From assembly GCA_903876785.1 (NCBI GenBank), contig CAIRBI010000124.1, positions 1-33,609 of the forward strand: DNA of 33,609 nt. Reading direction: 5' to 3'. The DNA is from an uncultured Gammaproteobacteria bacterium (GTDB lineage: Bacteria > Pseudomonadota > Gammaproteobacteria > Pseudomonadales > Pseudohongiellaceae). Position numbers and translations under genes: made by a program. The notes under the pieces are model-generated. The model had not been told where the DNA came from and did no database searches. It saw only the letters and a program-made list of their open reading frames with translations. Position 1 is the first letter of the stretch. Every line of letters begins with the position of its first letter. Positions 22,153 through 29,987 of this stretch are shown here, in pieces.

Positions 22153-23292
22153 ATGTTGACGACCATCAGAAAGACCACGACCAATCCGCTCATCGCGTTA
22201 TTGCTGACGGTGACGCTGAACGCCAGCCTGTGGGTGGCCCCGGCCAGCGCCGATCGTCTCAAGGATATCGCCAACCTGCAGGGCGTGCAGGCAAACCAGC
22301 TGGTCGGCGTTGGTCTGGTGACGGGGCTGGATGGCACGGGCGACCAGACCACGCAGGCGCCGTTCACGGCAGAATCCTTCCGCGCCTACCTGAATCAGTT
22401 CGGCATCCCCTTGCCACAGGGCCAGAACTTCCAGCTGTCCAACGTCGCGGTGGTGTCGGTGCAGGCGGAGTTGCCCGCGTTTACCAAGCCGGGGCAGACT
22501 ATTGACATCACGGTGTCGTCACTGGCCAATGCCGAGAGTCTGCGCGGCGGCAGCCTGGAGCGCACCTTCCTGCAAGGCGTTGATGGCGAGGTCTATGCGA
22601 TTGCGCAGGGTAACCTGATTGTGGGGGGGCTAGGGGTTGGTTCTGCTGATGGCTCCAGTGTCACTATCAACGTGCCGAGCGTGGGCCGCATCCCCGGCGG
22701 AGCGACCACGGTGCGCGAAGTACTGACGGCTTTCGGCGACGGCGACAGCGTGACCTTCAATCTCAAACGTGCCGACTTCACCACGGCACAGCGTGTCTCG
22801 CAGGCCATCAACATGTTCCTCGGGGAAGGCACGGCCAATGCGATCGACGCGGTGTCCATCAAGGTGTCGGCACCGCTGGATGCGCAGACGCGGGTTGCCT
22901 TTGTCTCGGAGCTGGAAAATATCGAGGTGGAGCAGGGGGCTGCGGTGGCGCGGGTGATCGTCAATTCGCGCACCGGCACTATTGTCATCGGCGAACATGT
23001 GCGGGTTGCGCCGGCTGCTGTGACCCATGGCAGCCTGACCGTGACCATCTCCGAGAGCTTCGAGGTCAGCCAACCCAATGCCTTTGCCGAGGGCGATACG
23101 GTGGTCACGCCGGAGTCAGACCTGACGGTGGCGCAGGAGAGCAATCGGATGTTCCTGTTCGACACCGGGACGACGCTGTCCGAGATCGTGCAGGCGATTA
23201 ACGCTGTGGGCGCGGCGCCGGGCGACCTGGCGGCGATCCTGGAGGCGTTGAAGCAATCCGGGTCGCTTAAGGCCGATCTGATCGTAATTTGA
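22153..23292 (+). CDS. flgI: flagellar P-ring protein FlgI
   Basis: A 379-aa protein with a Sec signal peptide (about 1-34, ending [10 protein letters not shown]). The mature start [20 protein letters not shown] is the FlgI signature; [22 protein letters not shown] and [20 protein letters not shown]-like segments follow, and the C-terminus is LRKAL-type alpha ([18 protein letters not shown]). It forms the periplasmic P ring around the rod with the help of FlgA. Length normal. A run of seven G occurs at 22623-22629 in the codons for VGGL. Confidence 0.97.
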   Translation: MLTTIRKTTTNPLIALLLTVTLNASLWVAPASADRLKDIANLQGVQANQLVGVGLVTGLDGTGDQTTQAPFTAESFRAYLNQFGIPLPQGQNFQLSNVAVVSVQAELPAFTKPGQTIDITVSSLANAESLRGGSLERTFLQGVDGEVYAIAQGNLIVGGLGVGSADGSSVTINVPSVGRIPGGATTVREVLTAFGDGDSVTFNLKRADFTTAQRVSQAINMFLGEGTANAIDAVSIKVSAPLDAQTRVAFVSELENIEVEQGAAVARVIVNSRTGTIVIGEHVRVAPAAVTHGSLTVTISESFEVSQPNAFAEGDTVVTPESDLTVAQESNRMFLFDTGTTLSEIVQAINAVGAAPGDLAAILEALKQSGSLKADLIVI

Positions 23293-23310
23293 TTTTTTGT
23301 CGTCCCTTTC

Positions 23311-23349
23311 AATCCCGTCAGTAATCCCGTCAGCAATCCCATCATCAGT
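23311..23349. repeat. three tandem 12-mers after flgI
   Basis: AATCCCGTCAGT, AATCCCGTCAGC, AATCCCATC(ATC)AGT; the third has a 3-nt insertion. Located just before the hairpin/sigma54 site. Confidence 0.6.
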
Positions 23350-23355
23350 TACGTC

Positions 23356-23393
23356 GACGAGTGCCGGATCAGGTTTCTGGCACTCGTCTTGCT
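23356..23393 (+). promoter_or_regulatory. sigma54 promoter inside the operon, before flgJ, overlapping a hairpin
   Basis: TGGCACTCGTCTTGCT (23378-23393) is a consensus sigma54 site (TGGCAC-N5-TTGCT). Its -24 region is also the right arm of a perfect 10-bp inverted repeat GACGAGTGCC (23356-23365) / GGCACTCGTC (23379-23388). The hairpin could end or slow the flgI transcript while the promoter restarts for flgJKL. Start predicted near 23405, about 120 nt before flgJ. The 23293-23526 spacer holds no gene. Confidence 0.7.
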
Positions 23394-23526
23394 ATATCTT
23401 TGCAAAAGGCCTTCTGGAGGCGTTCGGCGCCTTAAACCCGGCGCCATCGGCAAGAATTGACCTCCAGGCGGCAACCGGTGTCGGCCAATGCTGTCGCCGC
23501 TGACTGACGAGAAAGAGCAACTGAAT

Positions 23527-24447
23527 ATGGTAAGTCGCGTAGAAAATCCAAACATCTACACAGACCTTTCCGGCCTGAATGCGATCTCGCAACTGGGCCG
23601 GGAGAACACGCCTGCGGCGCTGCGTCAGGTGGCGCAACAGTTCGAGTCGCTGTTCCTGAACATCATGCTCAAGGCCATGCGTGACAGCACCAAGTCCTTC
23701 GGCGAAGGCAATTTCCTCAACAGCAGCGAGATGGAGTTCCACCAGCAGAATTTTGACAACCAACTCAGCCTGCACCTGAGCCAGAGCGCTGGCCTCGGCC
23801 TTGCCGACGTGCTCTACGAGCAGATGCTGGGCCAGTTTGGCCTGGAGGCCCCAACGGACGCCCCCCCCCGTGGGTCTGACCCACGCAATCCGTTGATTCG
23901 TTTGAGGATTGAGGAGGAGGCGGGCCCTGGAATGCGGGCTGCAGAGGAGCCGAGCATCGATTCGCCCCAGGAATTCGTGCGTCGGCTCTATCCGCTGGCC
24001 GAGCGGGCTGCCGAGCGCATCGGCGTGGATCCGCGCATGTTGCTGGCGCAGTCGGCGCTGGAGACCGGCTGGGGACGACGCTTGATCACGAGGCCTGACG
24101 GCGCCAGCACCCACAACCTGTTCGGCATCAAAGCCGACGAACGCTGGAGCGGGGCGCGCGCCAACGTCAATACCACCGAATATGAAGACGGCGTGGTGCG
24201 TCTTGAGAAGGCGGCCTTCCGCTCCTACAACTCCTTCGAGGACAGCTTCAACGACTACGTGGATTTCCTGGAAGGCAATCCCCGTTACCGTGAAGCGCTC
24301 AACAACACCCATGACGCCGAATCCTTCGCTCACCACCTGCAGGAGGCCGGCTACGCGACTGACCCGGTGTATGCCCGCAAGCTCACCCGGGTCATGCACA
24401 GCAACACCATGAAGATGGGCCTGCGCCAGCTCGAAGGGAAGAGGTGA
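23527..24447 (+). CDS. flgJ: flagellar rod cap / peptidoglycan hydrolase FlgJ
   Basis: A 306-aa two-domain protein. Residues about 28-105 are the rod-binding cap domain (AALRQVAQQFESLFLNIMLK; EMEFHQQNFDNQL). Residues about 148-300 are the N-acetylglucosaminidase domain with LLAQSALETGWGRR (catalytic Glu179) and HNLFGIKA. It caps the growing rod and opens a hole in the wall for it. The linker (about 106-147) contains the codons of a nine-C run (23861-23869) and of a perfect palindrome (23869-23885), giving DAPPRGSDPR. The ATG at 23527 is chosen as it starts the conserved protein; a start at 23488 adds 13 unconserved residues. Both activities seem intact. Confidence 0.93.
   Translation: MVSRVENPNIYTDLSGLNAISQLGRENTPAALRQVAQQFESLFLNIMLKAMRDSTKSFGEGNFLNSSEMEFHQQNFDNQLSLHLSQSAGLGLADVLYEQMLGQFGLEAPTDAPPRGSDPRNPLIRLRIEEEAGPGMRAAEEPSIDSPQEFVRRLYPLAERAAERIGVDPRMLLAQSALETGWGRRLITRPDGASTHNLFGIKADERWSGARANVNTTEYEDGVVRLEKAAFRSYNSFEDSFNDYVDFLEGNPRYREALNNTHDAESFAHHLQEAGYATDPVYARKLTRVMHSNTMKMGLRQLEGKR
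23861..23885. repeat. C9 homopolymer next to an 8-bp palindrome, within flgJ
   Basis: Nine C (23861-23869), the last of which begins CGTGGGTC-T-GACCCACG (23869-23885). The tract spans codons 112-115 between the two FlgJ domains. CGTGGGTCTGACCC also occurs at 15329-15342 between flgC and flgD, so the palindrome is probably a small repeat family. Confidence 0.8.
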
Positions 24448-24452
24448 TCTGA

Positions 24453-27400
24453 ATGGCGGGATTGATTACTACCGCAATCTCCGGACTCAAGCTGAGCCAG
24501 CTGGCGCTGTCGATCTCCGGACAGAACATCGTCAACGCCAACACCGATGGCTACAGCAGGCAGTCCATCTCCACCGTCACGAGTACGGCAATGAAGACGG
24601 GAGCTGGCTACGTCGGCACCGGCGTCACCGTCACCGACATCTTCCGCAATACCGAGCAGTATCTGGTCGATCAGGTCAGCCGTGACATCTCCGTACTCGC
24701 GGATTTCGATGCCTATCTCTCCAACATCAACCAGGCCGACAACCTGCTCGCCAGCCCATCCAGCAGCCTTTCCAGCAGCATGAACAACTTCTTCGACGCG
24801 CTCAATGAATCGTCGAACGACCCGGCCTCACTGCTCGGACGTCAGCTGCTGCTGACCCAGACCAACATGCTGACGCAGAACTTCAAGAGTCTTGAGTCGA
24901 AGCTGCTCAGCCAGAATCTCGCCATCAACAAACAGTTCGACAGCCTCGCCGCCAACGTCACCACTATCGCGAAGGAGATCGCTCTGCTCAACGACGCCAT
25001 CGGTAACTCGGTGGGTGCGACTGTCGGTAAATACCCCAACGATCTGCTCGATCGTCGGGATGTGCTGGTGCGCGACCTCTCCAAATTTGTCGAGGTGGCG
25101 GTGGTAGCACAAGGCGACCAGACCATCGATGTCTTCATCGGCGAAGGGCAGGGTCTGGTCATCGGCCCGACGCCGAGTGAGGTGGTCTCGATTCCCGGGC
25201 CGATGAAGCCGGATCGCAAAGAGATCGCCTTCAAGGTCAACGGTGAAACCCGTGTGGTGACCAATCAGCTGACCGGTGGTGAGCTGGGCGGGTTGGTGCG
25301 CTTCCGCAAGGAAGCTCTGGAACCCGCGCTGGCCGCGCTGGGGCGCATCGCGCTGGCGTTGTCCGACGGTATCAACAAGCAGCAGCACCTGGGCATCGAT
25401 CTGGAAGGCAATCTGGGGCATTCGATTTTCACCGATATCAATGACCCGGTACTGGTGAAGAACCGCGTGCGTGGCGACGTCAACAATGCCGCACCCAGCG
25501 ATCGTCAGCTCTCTGTCACCATCGACGATGTCAGCCAGTTGACGACCAGCAGCTATGAGTTGAAGTTTCCCGGGCCGGGACAGCAGTACTCCGTGCTGCG
25601 CGAGGCCGATGGCAAACTTGTGGCGCAAGGGGTTCTCAGCGACAAGTTACCCCACAAGATCGAGCTCGATGGCTTCACCATCAACCTGACCTCCGGGTCG
25701 TTCCAGGCTGGTGACAAGTTTCAGATCGAGCCGACCACCAAGGGCGCGAGCGACATCAAGGTGTTGATCACCCGTCCCGAGGCGTTTGCGTTCGCCTCGC
25801 CGGTCCGTACGCAGACTAGTGTCGGCAATCAGGGCGGGGCATTCATTCTGCCCGGGAAGGTGACCGATATCAGCACGGCCGCCTTTACCACGGTGCCGGG
25901 TGAGTTGAGTCCGCCGATCCTGATTCGCTTCACCTCGCCGACGACCTATGATGTGCTGGACTACTCCGACCCCGCCAACCCCGTGTCGTTGCGCCCGCCG
26001 TTGAACAACCAGCACTTCTCGCCGGGGGTGGTCAATGACGTGTTCCCGGATGATCCCGGTGGCACGTCTGTCAGTACTCTGGGCAGTGCTGCGGCCAAGG
26101 CCAATCTCGGCCTGCTCAACAATGGCTATCAGCAGGAGATGGTGACTTTGCTCACCACGGATCCGGTGAATGGCTATGTGACTGAGACGCGCATCCAGAT
26201 CAATCAGAATCAGACAGCGACCCAGGTGGCTCAGCAACTGTCTGGCCTCAAAGGCGTCAGCGCGAGTGCTTCCACGCGCATGCAGTTGTCCGCTTTCACT
26301 ACCGATGGCAGCGGCACCCCGCTGACACTCACCCTCAATGGCGTTGACCTGACTGACCCGCGCGTGATTCTGGAGGGTGCGCTGGTGCCTGAGTTGGTTC
26401 CCGATCCGCTGACCGCCGATTTCCTGCGCGACCGCATCAACAGCAACAAGGCGCTCTCAACCAAGGGGATTTTCGCCCAGAGCGATGGCGAACGACTCAC
26501 CGTACGCTCAACTACAGGGCTCGATCTGCAGGTAAAGGTCAGCGGCAATGCAGGCGATTCCCTGCTGGTTCGCGATGGTGACCTGCGCTCCATCGTCGGC
26601 GACAAGAACCTGAATGCGGGCGTCAACATCGTCGTCAATTCCAGCTTCGGCATCGACATGGGGTTCGGTACGACCACGGTAGCACTGACGCCAGGGGACT
26701 ACGCCGCTCGCGATGTGCTGCGCGCCGTGCAGAAGGATGTCGACAACGCCATGGGGTCCGGCGTAGTGAAGGTCAGCTTGAATGCCGCGGGCTTCATCGA
26801 AATGCGTTCCGCACGCAGCGAGCGCACTCTTGAGGTCAGCGGCATTACCGGGGGTGACCCGCTGGGCATCGAGCCACTGCGTATCAGCGGCCCGGACCGC
26901 GGTGCCTCGCCGGCGGTGTATGCCAGCGGTGTGGATGCTCGCGCCGCCTTTGACTTCAATGCACAGAACGGAAATTTCATACTCAGTGTGGACGATGCCT
27001 ATTCGGATTCAATCACGCTTAATCAAAGTTTCGCGGCCGGTGATGGCAGTGCACTGGTCGCCGCTATTCAGGCACAGATCGATGCCTCCGTCGGCGCCAC
27101 CGGACTCAGCGGACAGGTGACAGTGGATCTGGATGACAACGGGGTGCTGCGCTTTACCACTGTCAGTCAGGGCGCGGACTCCGCTATCAGCATTACTGCA
27201 GGCGCCTTCGCGCAGGATCTGGTGGTCAGCGGCTCGGCAGCAGGTGAGCAGACTTCCGGTTCCAATGCGCTGCTCACGGGAAACGTCAGCATTACTGCCG
27301 GTTTCGATTTCAATGCCAATGGCCCGCATCAGTTTGAAGTGGCTGTTAACGGCGAGGACAGCGTTCTCGTGACGCTGACCGGCAATGCGGCGGATGCCGG

Positions 27401-28127
27401 TGAAGTGGTGGACTTGATTGGGCATGCGATCAATACCGCACTGGCGGCCGAAGGCTTTGATCCGGTCACCGTGGGTGTCGATGGCGCCGGGAAATTGACC
27501 ATTGCCTCGCAAGCGTATGGGCGTGACTCGCAGATTTCGATCAGCGAAGCGCAGGGGACTTATGGTGCGCTGTTTCAAGGTGTCAGCCGCGGCGTGGCGA
27601 CAACCAGCGATTTCACGATTGGTGGCACGGTTGATGTGCAACTGGCGGCCAACACTCGTCTGCTCTCCGATCGCAGCAATGGTTTGTTTGGAATCGAGCC
27701 GGTGGCACAGAGCAACTTCATGGGTTATCAGGTCAGCATCAACAGTGGCCAGGGTGCCAGTGGCGCACCCAAGGCGGGAGACACCTTTCAGGTCAGCTAC
27801 AACACCGCCGGCTCTGCCGACAATCGCAACGGCGCGGCGATGCTGTCTCTGAACAATGACCTGACACTCTCCAACGGCAACCTGACCTATCAGGGTGCCT
27901 ATGGTCAGCTGGTGGAGAATCTGGGCATCCTGACCAGTCAGGGGCGCCTGAGTCAGGCCGCCAGCGAGACCTTGCTGCGGCAGTCGATGTCGGCCCTGCA
28001 GTCGGTGGCCGGTGTGAATATGGACGAGGAGGCAGCACGTCTCATTCAATTTGAACAACACTACAACGCATCGGCCCGCCTGATCTCCATGGCCAAGGAA
28101 ATGTTCGACGCGCTGTTGTCTTTATAA
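24453..28127 (+). CDS. flgK: hook-filament junction protein FlgK (HAP1), giant form
   Basis: A 1224-aa junction protein; common lengths are about 550-680. The N-terminus AGLITTAISGLKLSQLALSISGQNIVNANTDGYSRQS (short parts of it) and the C-terminus, including the segments YQGAYGQLVENLGILTSQGR, LRQSMSALQSVAGVNMDEEA and ARLISMAKEMFDALLSL, are typical D0/D1 regions that stack in the filament axis. The middle, about residues 330-1090, is an enlarged exposed block. Near 830-1030 it holds at least two units of the plan FDFNAQNG-F-LSV...AIQAQID...DLDDNGVLRFTT, like those in FlgE. It is secreted, with FlgN as chaperone. 5 nt after flgJ, ribosome site GAGGTGA. Confidence 0.94.
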   Translation: MAGLITTAISGLKLSQLALSISGQNIVNANTDGYSRQSISTVTSTAMKTGAGYVGTGVTVTDIFRNTEQYLVDQVSRDISVLADFDAYLSNINQADNLLASPSSSLSSSMNNFFDALNESSNDPASLLGRQLLLTQTNMLTQNFKSLESKLLSQNLAINKQFDSLAANVTTIAKEIALLNDAIGNSVGATVGKYPNDLLDRRDVLVRDLSKFVEVAVVAQGDQTIDVFIGEGQGLVIGPTPSEVVSIPGPMKPDRKEIAFKVNGETRVVTNQLTGGELGGLVRFRKEALEPALAALGRIALALSDGINKQQHLGIDLEGNLGHSIFTDINDPVLVKNRVRGDVNNAAPSDRQLSVTIDDVSQLTTSSYELKFPGPGQQYSVLREADGKLVAQGVLSDKLPHKIELDGFTINLTSGSFQAGDKFQIEPTTKGASDIKVLITRPEAFAFASPVRTQTSVGNQGGAFILPGKVTDISTAAFTTVPGELSPPILIRFTSPTTYDVLDYSDPANPVSLRPPLNNQHFSPGVVNDVFPDDPGGTSVSTLGSAAAKANLGLLNNGYQQEMVTLLTTDPVNGYVTETRIQINQNQTATQVAQQLSGLKGVSASASTRMQLSAFTTDGSGTPLTLTLNGVDLTDPRVILEGALVPELVPDPLTADFLRDRINSNKALSTKGIFAQSDGERLTVRSTTGLDLQVKVSGNAGDSLLVRDGDLRSIVGDKNLNAGVNIVVNSSFGIDMGFGTTTVALTPGDYAARDVLRAVQKDVDNAMGSGVVKVSLNAAGFIEMRSARSERTLEVSGITGGDPLGIEPLRISGPDRGASPAVYASGVDARAAFDFNAQNGNFILSVDDAYSDSITLNQSFAAGDGSALVAAIQAQIDASVGATGLSGQVTVDLDDNGVLRFTTVSQGADSAISITAGAFAQDLVVSGSAAGEQTSGSNALLTGNVSITAGFDFNANGPHQFEVAVNGEDSVLVTLTGNAADAGEVVDLIGHAINTALAAEGFDPVTVGVDGAGKLTIASQAYGRDSQISISEAQGTYGALFQGVSRGVATTSDFTIGGTVDVQLAANTRLLSDRSNGLFGIEPVAQSNFMGYQVSINSGQGASGAPKAGDTFQVSYNTAGSADNRNGAAMLSLNNDLTLSNGNLTYQGAYGQLVENLGILTSQGRLSQAASETLLRQSMSALQSVAGVNMDEEAARLIQFEQHYNASARLISMAKEMFDALLSL

Positions 28128-28161
28128 GCTGCTGTTTTTATAAAAGGGATAGGTAGGGAAT

Positions 28162-29406
28162 ATGGGTTTACGACTCTCGACAATGCAGATACACGCCACT
28201 GGCCTGGCCGGAATGCTTGATCTGCAGAAAGCGGTCAGCAGGACGCAGGAGCAGATTGCCGGCAACAAGCGGGTGCTGACCCCAGGAGATGATCCCATTG
28301 CCAGCACACGCATTCTGGCCTTGAATCAGGAACTCGCGCTCAACGATCAATACAACAGCAATCTGGAGACGTTGACCAACCGCCTGCAGCGTGAAGAGGT
28401 CGCTGTCTCCGGCGTCAGCGATCTGGTGATGCGGGCGCAGGAACTGGTGACACAGGCGGGCAACGGGGCTCTGAACAAGGAACAGCGCGGCTTCATCGCC
28501 ATCGAGATGCAGAGTCTGGTGAAATCCATGGCGCAGATGATGAACAGCCGCGATGCCAGTGGCGAATTCATCTTCGCTGGCTACCAGGGCAAGTCCGAGC
28601 CGTTTGTGCTCGGCGACGATGGCCGCTACCGATATGCAGGGGACGAAGGACAGCGCTCCATTCAGATAGCCTCGGCCACCTCCGTGGCGTCCAGCGACTC
28701 TGGCAAGGCGGTGTTCGTCGACGTCAAGAGCGTGGTCAATACGGTGGTGGGACATGCCAACACCAGCAATCGTGGAGTGCCGCCAGCCATCATCGGCGGC
28801 GAGCGCGTTGTCGATCCTGATGCGTTCGCCAAATTCTACCCGGAAGATGTCATCATCGAATTTCGTCCGCTCGAAGAAGTGGAGCCCGCACTGCTGACCT
28901 ATAACATCAAGCAGGCATCCGACGGGCGCATCCTCAAGGAGAACCTGCCCTACCAGTCCGGAGAGCTGATCGAATTCGGCGGCGCGGGTGTACGGATATC
29001 AGGGGAGCCCGCTGTCGGCGATACCTTCATTGTGGAATCCAGCAACAAGAAGGGACTGTTGACCAATCTTGAGGATTTCATCATTTCCCTGAAGGACCTC
29101 AGTGATAGCGGCTCCGACAAGCAGGAACTTGCGCAGCAGGTAGCCAACACGCTCGGCAATCTGAACAACGCGCAGACGACTCTGCTGGAAACACGCAGCT
29201 CTGTGGGGGCGCGACTGAATCTGGTGGAGGCAAGCCGCAGCAACAACGCCGAGTTTGAGCTGGTGATCAAGACGGCATTGTCGGAGATCGCGGATCTCGA
29301 CTACTCGAAGGCGATCAGTCAGCTGAGTCAGGAAAGTTTCATTCTGGAGGCTGCGCAGGCGAGCTTCGCGCGGGTCAGCAGGCTGTCGATCTTCAAATAT
29401 ATATAG
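28162..29406 (+). CDS. flgL: hook-filament junction protein FlgL (HAP3)
   Basis: A 414-aa flagellin-like protein. The N-terminus MGLRLSTMQIHATGLAGM and GDDPIASTRILALNQELALNDQY (about 34-60) is the D0/D1 helix; the C-terminus ends IADLDYSKAISQLSQESFILEAAQASFARVSRLSIFKYI in the segments typical of FlgL. Length is near the long end of normal, in contrast to the giant FlgK. It joins FlgK to the filament. The stop lies 7 nt from the stop of the convergent FliT-like gene. GGGATAGGTAGGGAAT precedes the ATG. Confidence 0.95.
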   Translation: MGLRLSTMQIHATGLAGMLDLQKAVSRTQEQIAGNKRVLTPGDDPIASTRILALNQELALNDQYNSNLETLTNRLQREEVAVSGVSDLVMRAQELVTQAGNGALNKEQRGFIAIEMQSLVKSMAQMMNSRDASGEFIFAGYQGKSEPFVLGDDGRYRYAGDEGQRSIQIASATSVASSDSGKAVFVDVKSVVNTVVGHANTSNRGVPPAIIGGERVVDPDAFAKFYPEDVIIEFRPLEEVEPALLTYNIKQASDGRILKENLPYQSGELIEFGGAGVRISGEPAVGDTFIVESSNKKGLLTNLEDFIISLKDLSDSGSDKQELAQQVANTLGNLNNAQTTLLETRSSVGARLNLVEASRSNNAEFELVIKTALSEIADLDYSKAISQLSQESFILEAAQASFARVSRLSIFKYI

Positions 29407-29413
29407 AAGGCCT

Positions 29414-29749
29414 TCAATGGGGCTTCAACAGCCCCTCTGTATAAGCCGACAAGCCGGCTCTCCCTTTTTGCAGCTTGATGATTTCCTTCGCGAGAAGCTG
29501 TTTGTTCTTGGTCGTCAATTCCAATACAGAGCCGTCAATTTCTTTAAGTTGCTCAATGCGGGCGATTTTTTCCGCTACTTGCAGTGCAAGATTCTTATCC
29601 GAGAAATGCGCAATGAGCAAAGTTTCTCTTGCTGAGATGACATCCTGCAGTGAAATCCAATCGCGCTTTTCTGCACATTCCCGCATCTTCGTGGAGAGAT
29701 TGAGAATTTCCTGCCATTGTCTTTCCAGATGCTCTTGACTGCCTTTCAT
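29414..29749 (-). CDS. fliT: FliT-like flagellar export chaperone
   Basis: A 111-aa helical protein with the FliT size and layout: an N-terminal helix WQEILNLSTKMRECAEKRDW, a middle helix with LLIAHFSDKNLALQVAEKIARIEQL, then LTTKNKQLLAKEIIKLQKG. FliT proteins bind FliD, and in enterics also FlhDC. Here it lies antisense between flgL and fliC, away from the usual fliD-fliS-fliT order, facing away from the fliC promoters. The family match is by pattern and length; similar small helical chaperones (FlgN, FliS relatives) are alternatives. The 3' ends with flgL share GAAGGCCTTC and a GGGGCT/AGCCCC hairpin. Confidence 0.6.
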   Translation of the reverse strand: MKGSQEHLERQWQEILNLSTKMRECAEKRDWISLQDVISARETLLIAHFSDKNLALQVAEKIARIEQLKEIDGSVLELTTKNKQLLAKEIIKLQKGRAGLSAYTEGLLKPH

Positions 29750-29779
29750 GTTATTTCCAGCATATTTTCAAAAATAAAT

Positions 29780-29806
29780 TAATGCTTTTCAGAGTAGGGC
29801 CGATAG
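29780..29806 (+). promoter_or_regulatory. upstream sigma28-like promoter of fliC
   Basis: TAATGCTT (29780-29787), 11-nt spacer, GCCGATAG (29799-29806): 6 of 8 and 7 of 8 matches to the sigma28 consensus with exact spacing. Confidence 0.5.
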
Positions 29807-29876
29807 GGTTCTATCTCGGGTATTTGCAATCTTTTCAATTGCCTACTGCAAAACGACAAAGTTTGAATTGATTCAC

Positions 29877-29903
29877 TAAAGATTTGAGTGGTCGTGTCGT
29901 TAA
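29877..29903 (+). promoter_or_regulatory. sigma28 promoter of fliC
   Basis: TAAAGATT (29877-29884), 11-nt spacer, GTCGTTAA (29896-29903). Each box matches the consensus at six or more of eight. Start near 29909, leaving an 80-nt leader before the ATG at 29988 with AGGAG 9 nt upstream. Confidence 0.75.
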
Positions 29904-29987
29904 CCCTGATAACGCATAGGGGTGAGCAACAATATTTCTCTTCGATATGCGGCTCAGTTTAACGTGTCCAACCAGGAGTATCAAAGA

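Noticed and set aside
23392-24399. A 335-codon minus-strand frame over flgJ
   Set aside because: Antisense of a well-supported gene; its translation shows no motif or family pattern.
27009-28061. A 350-codon minus-strand frame over flgK
   Set aside because: Mirror of the flgK reading frame; no start signal or domain.
29406-29440. GGGGCT/AGCCCC hairpin as a terminator between flgL and fliT
   Set aside because: No T-run on either side and it is inside the fliT coding end; kept only as a remark.
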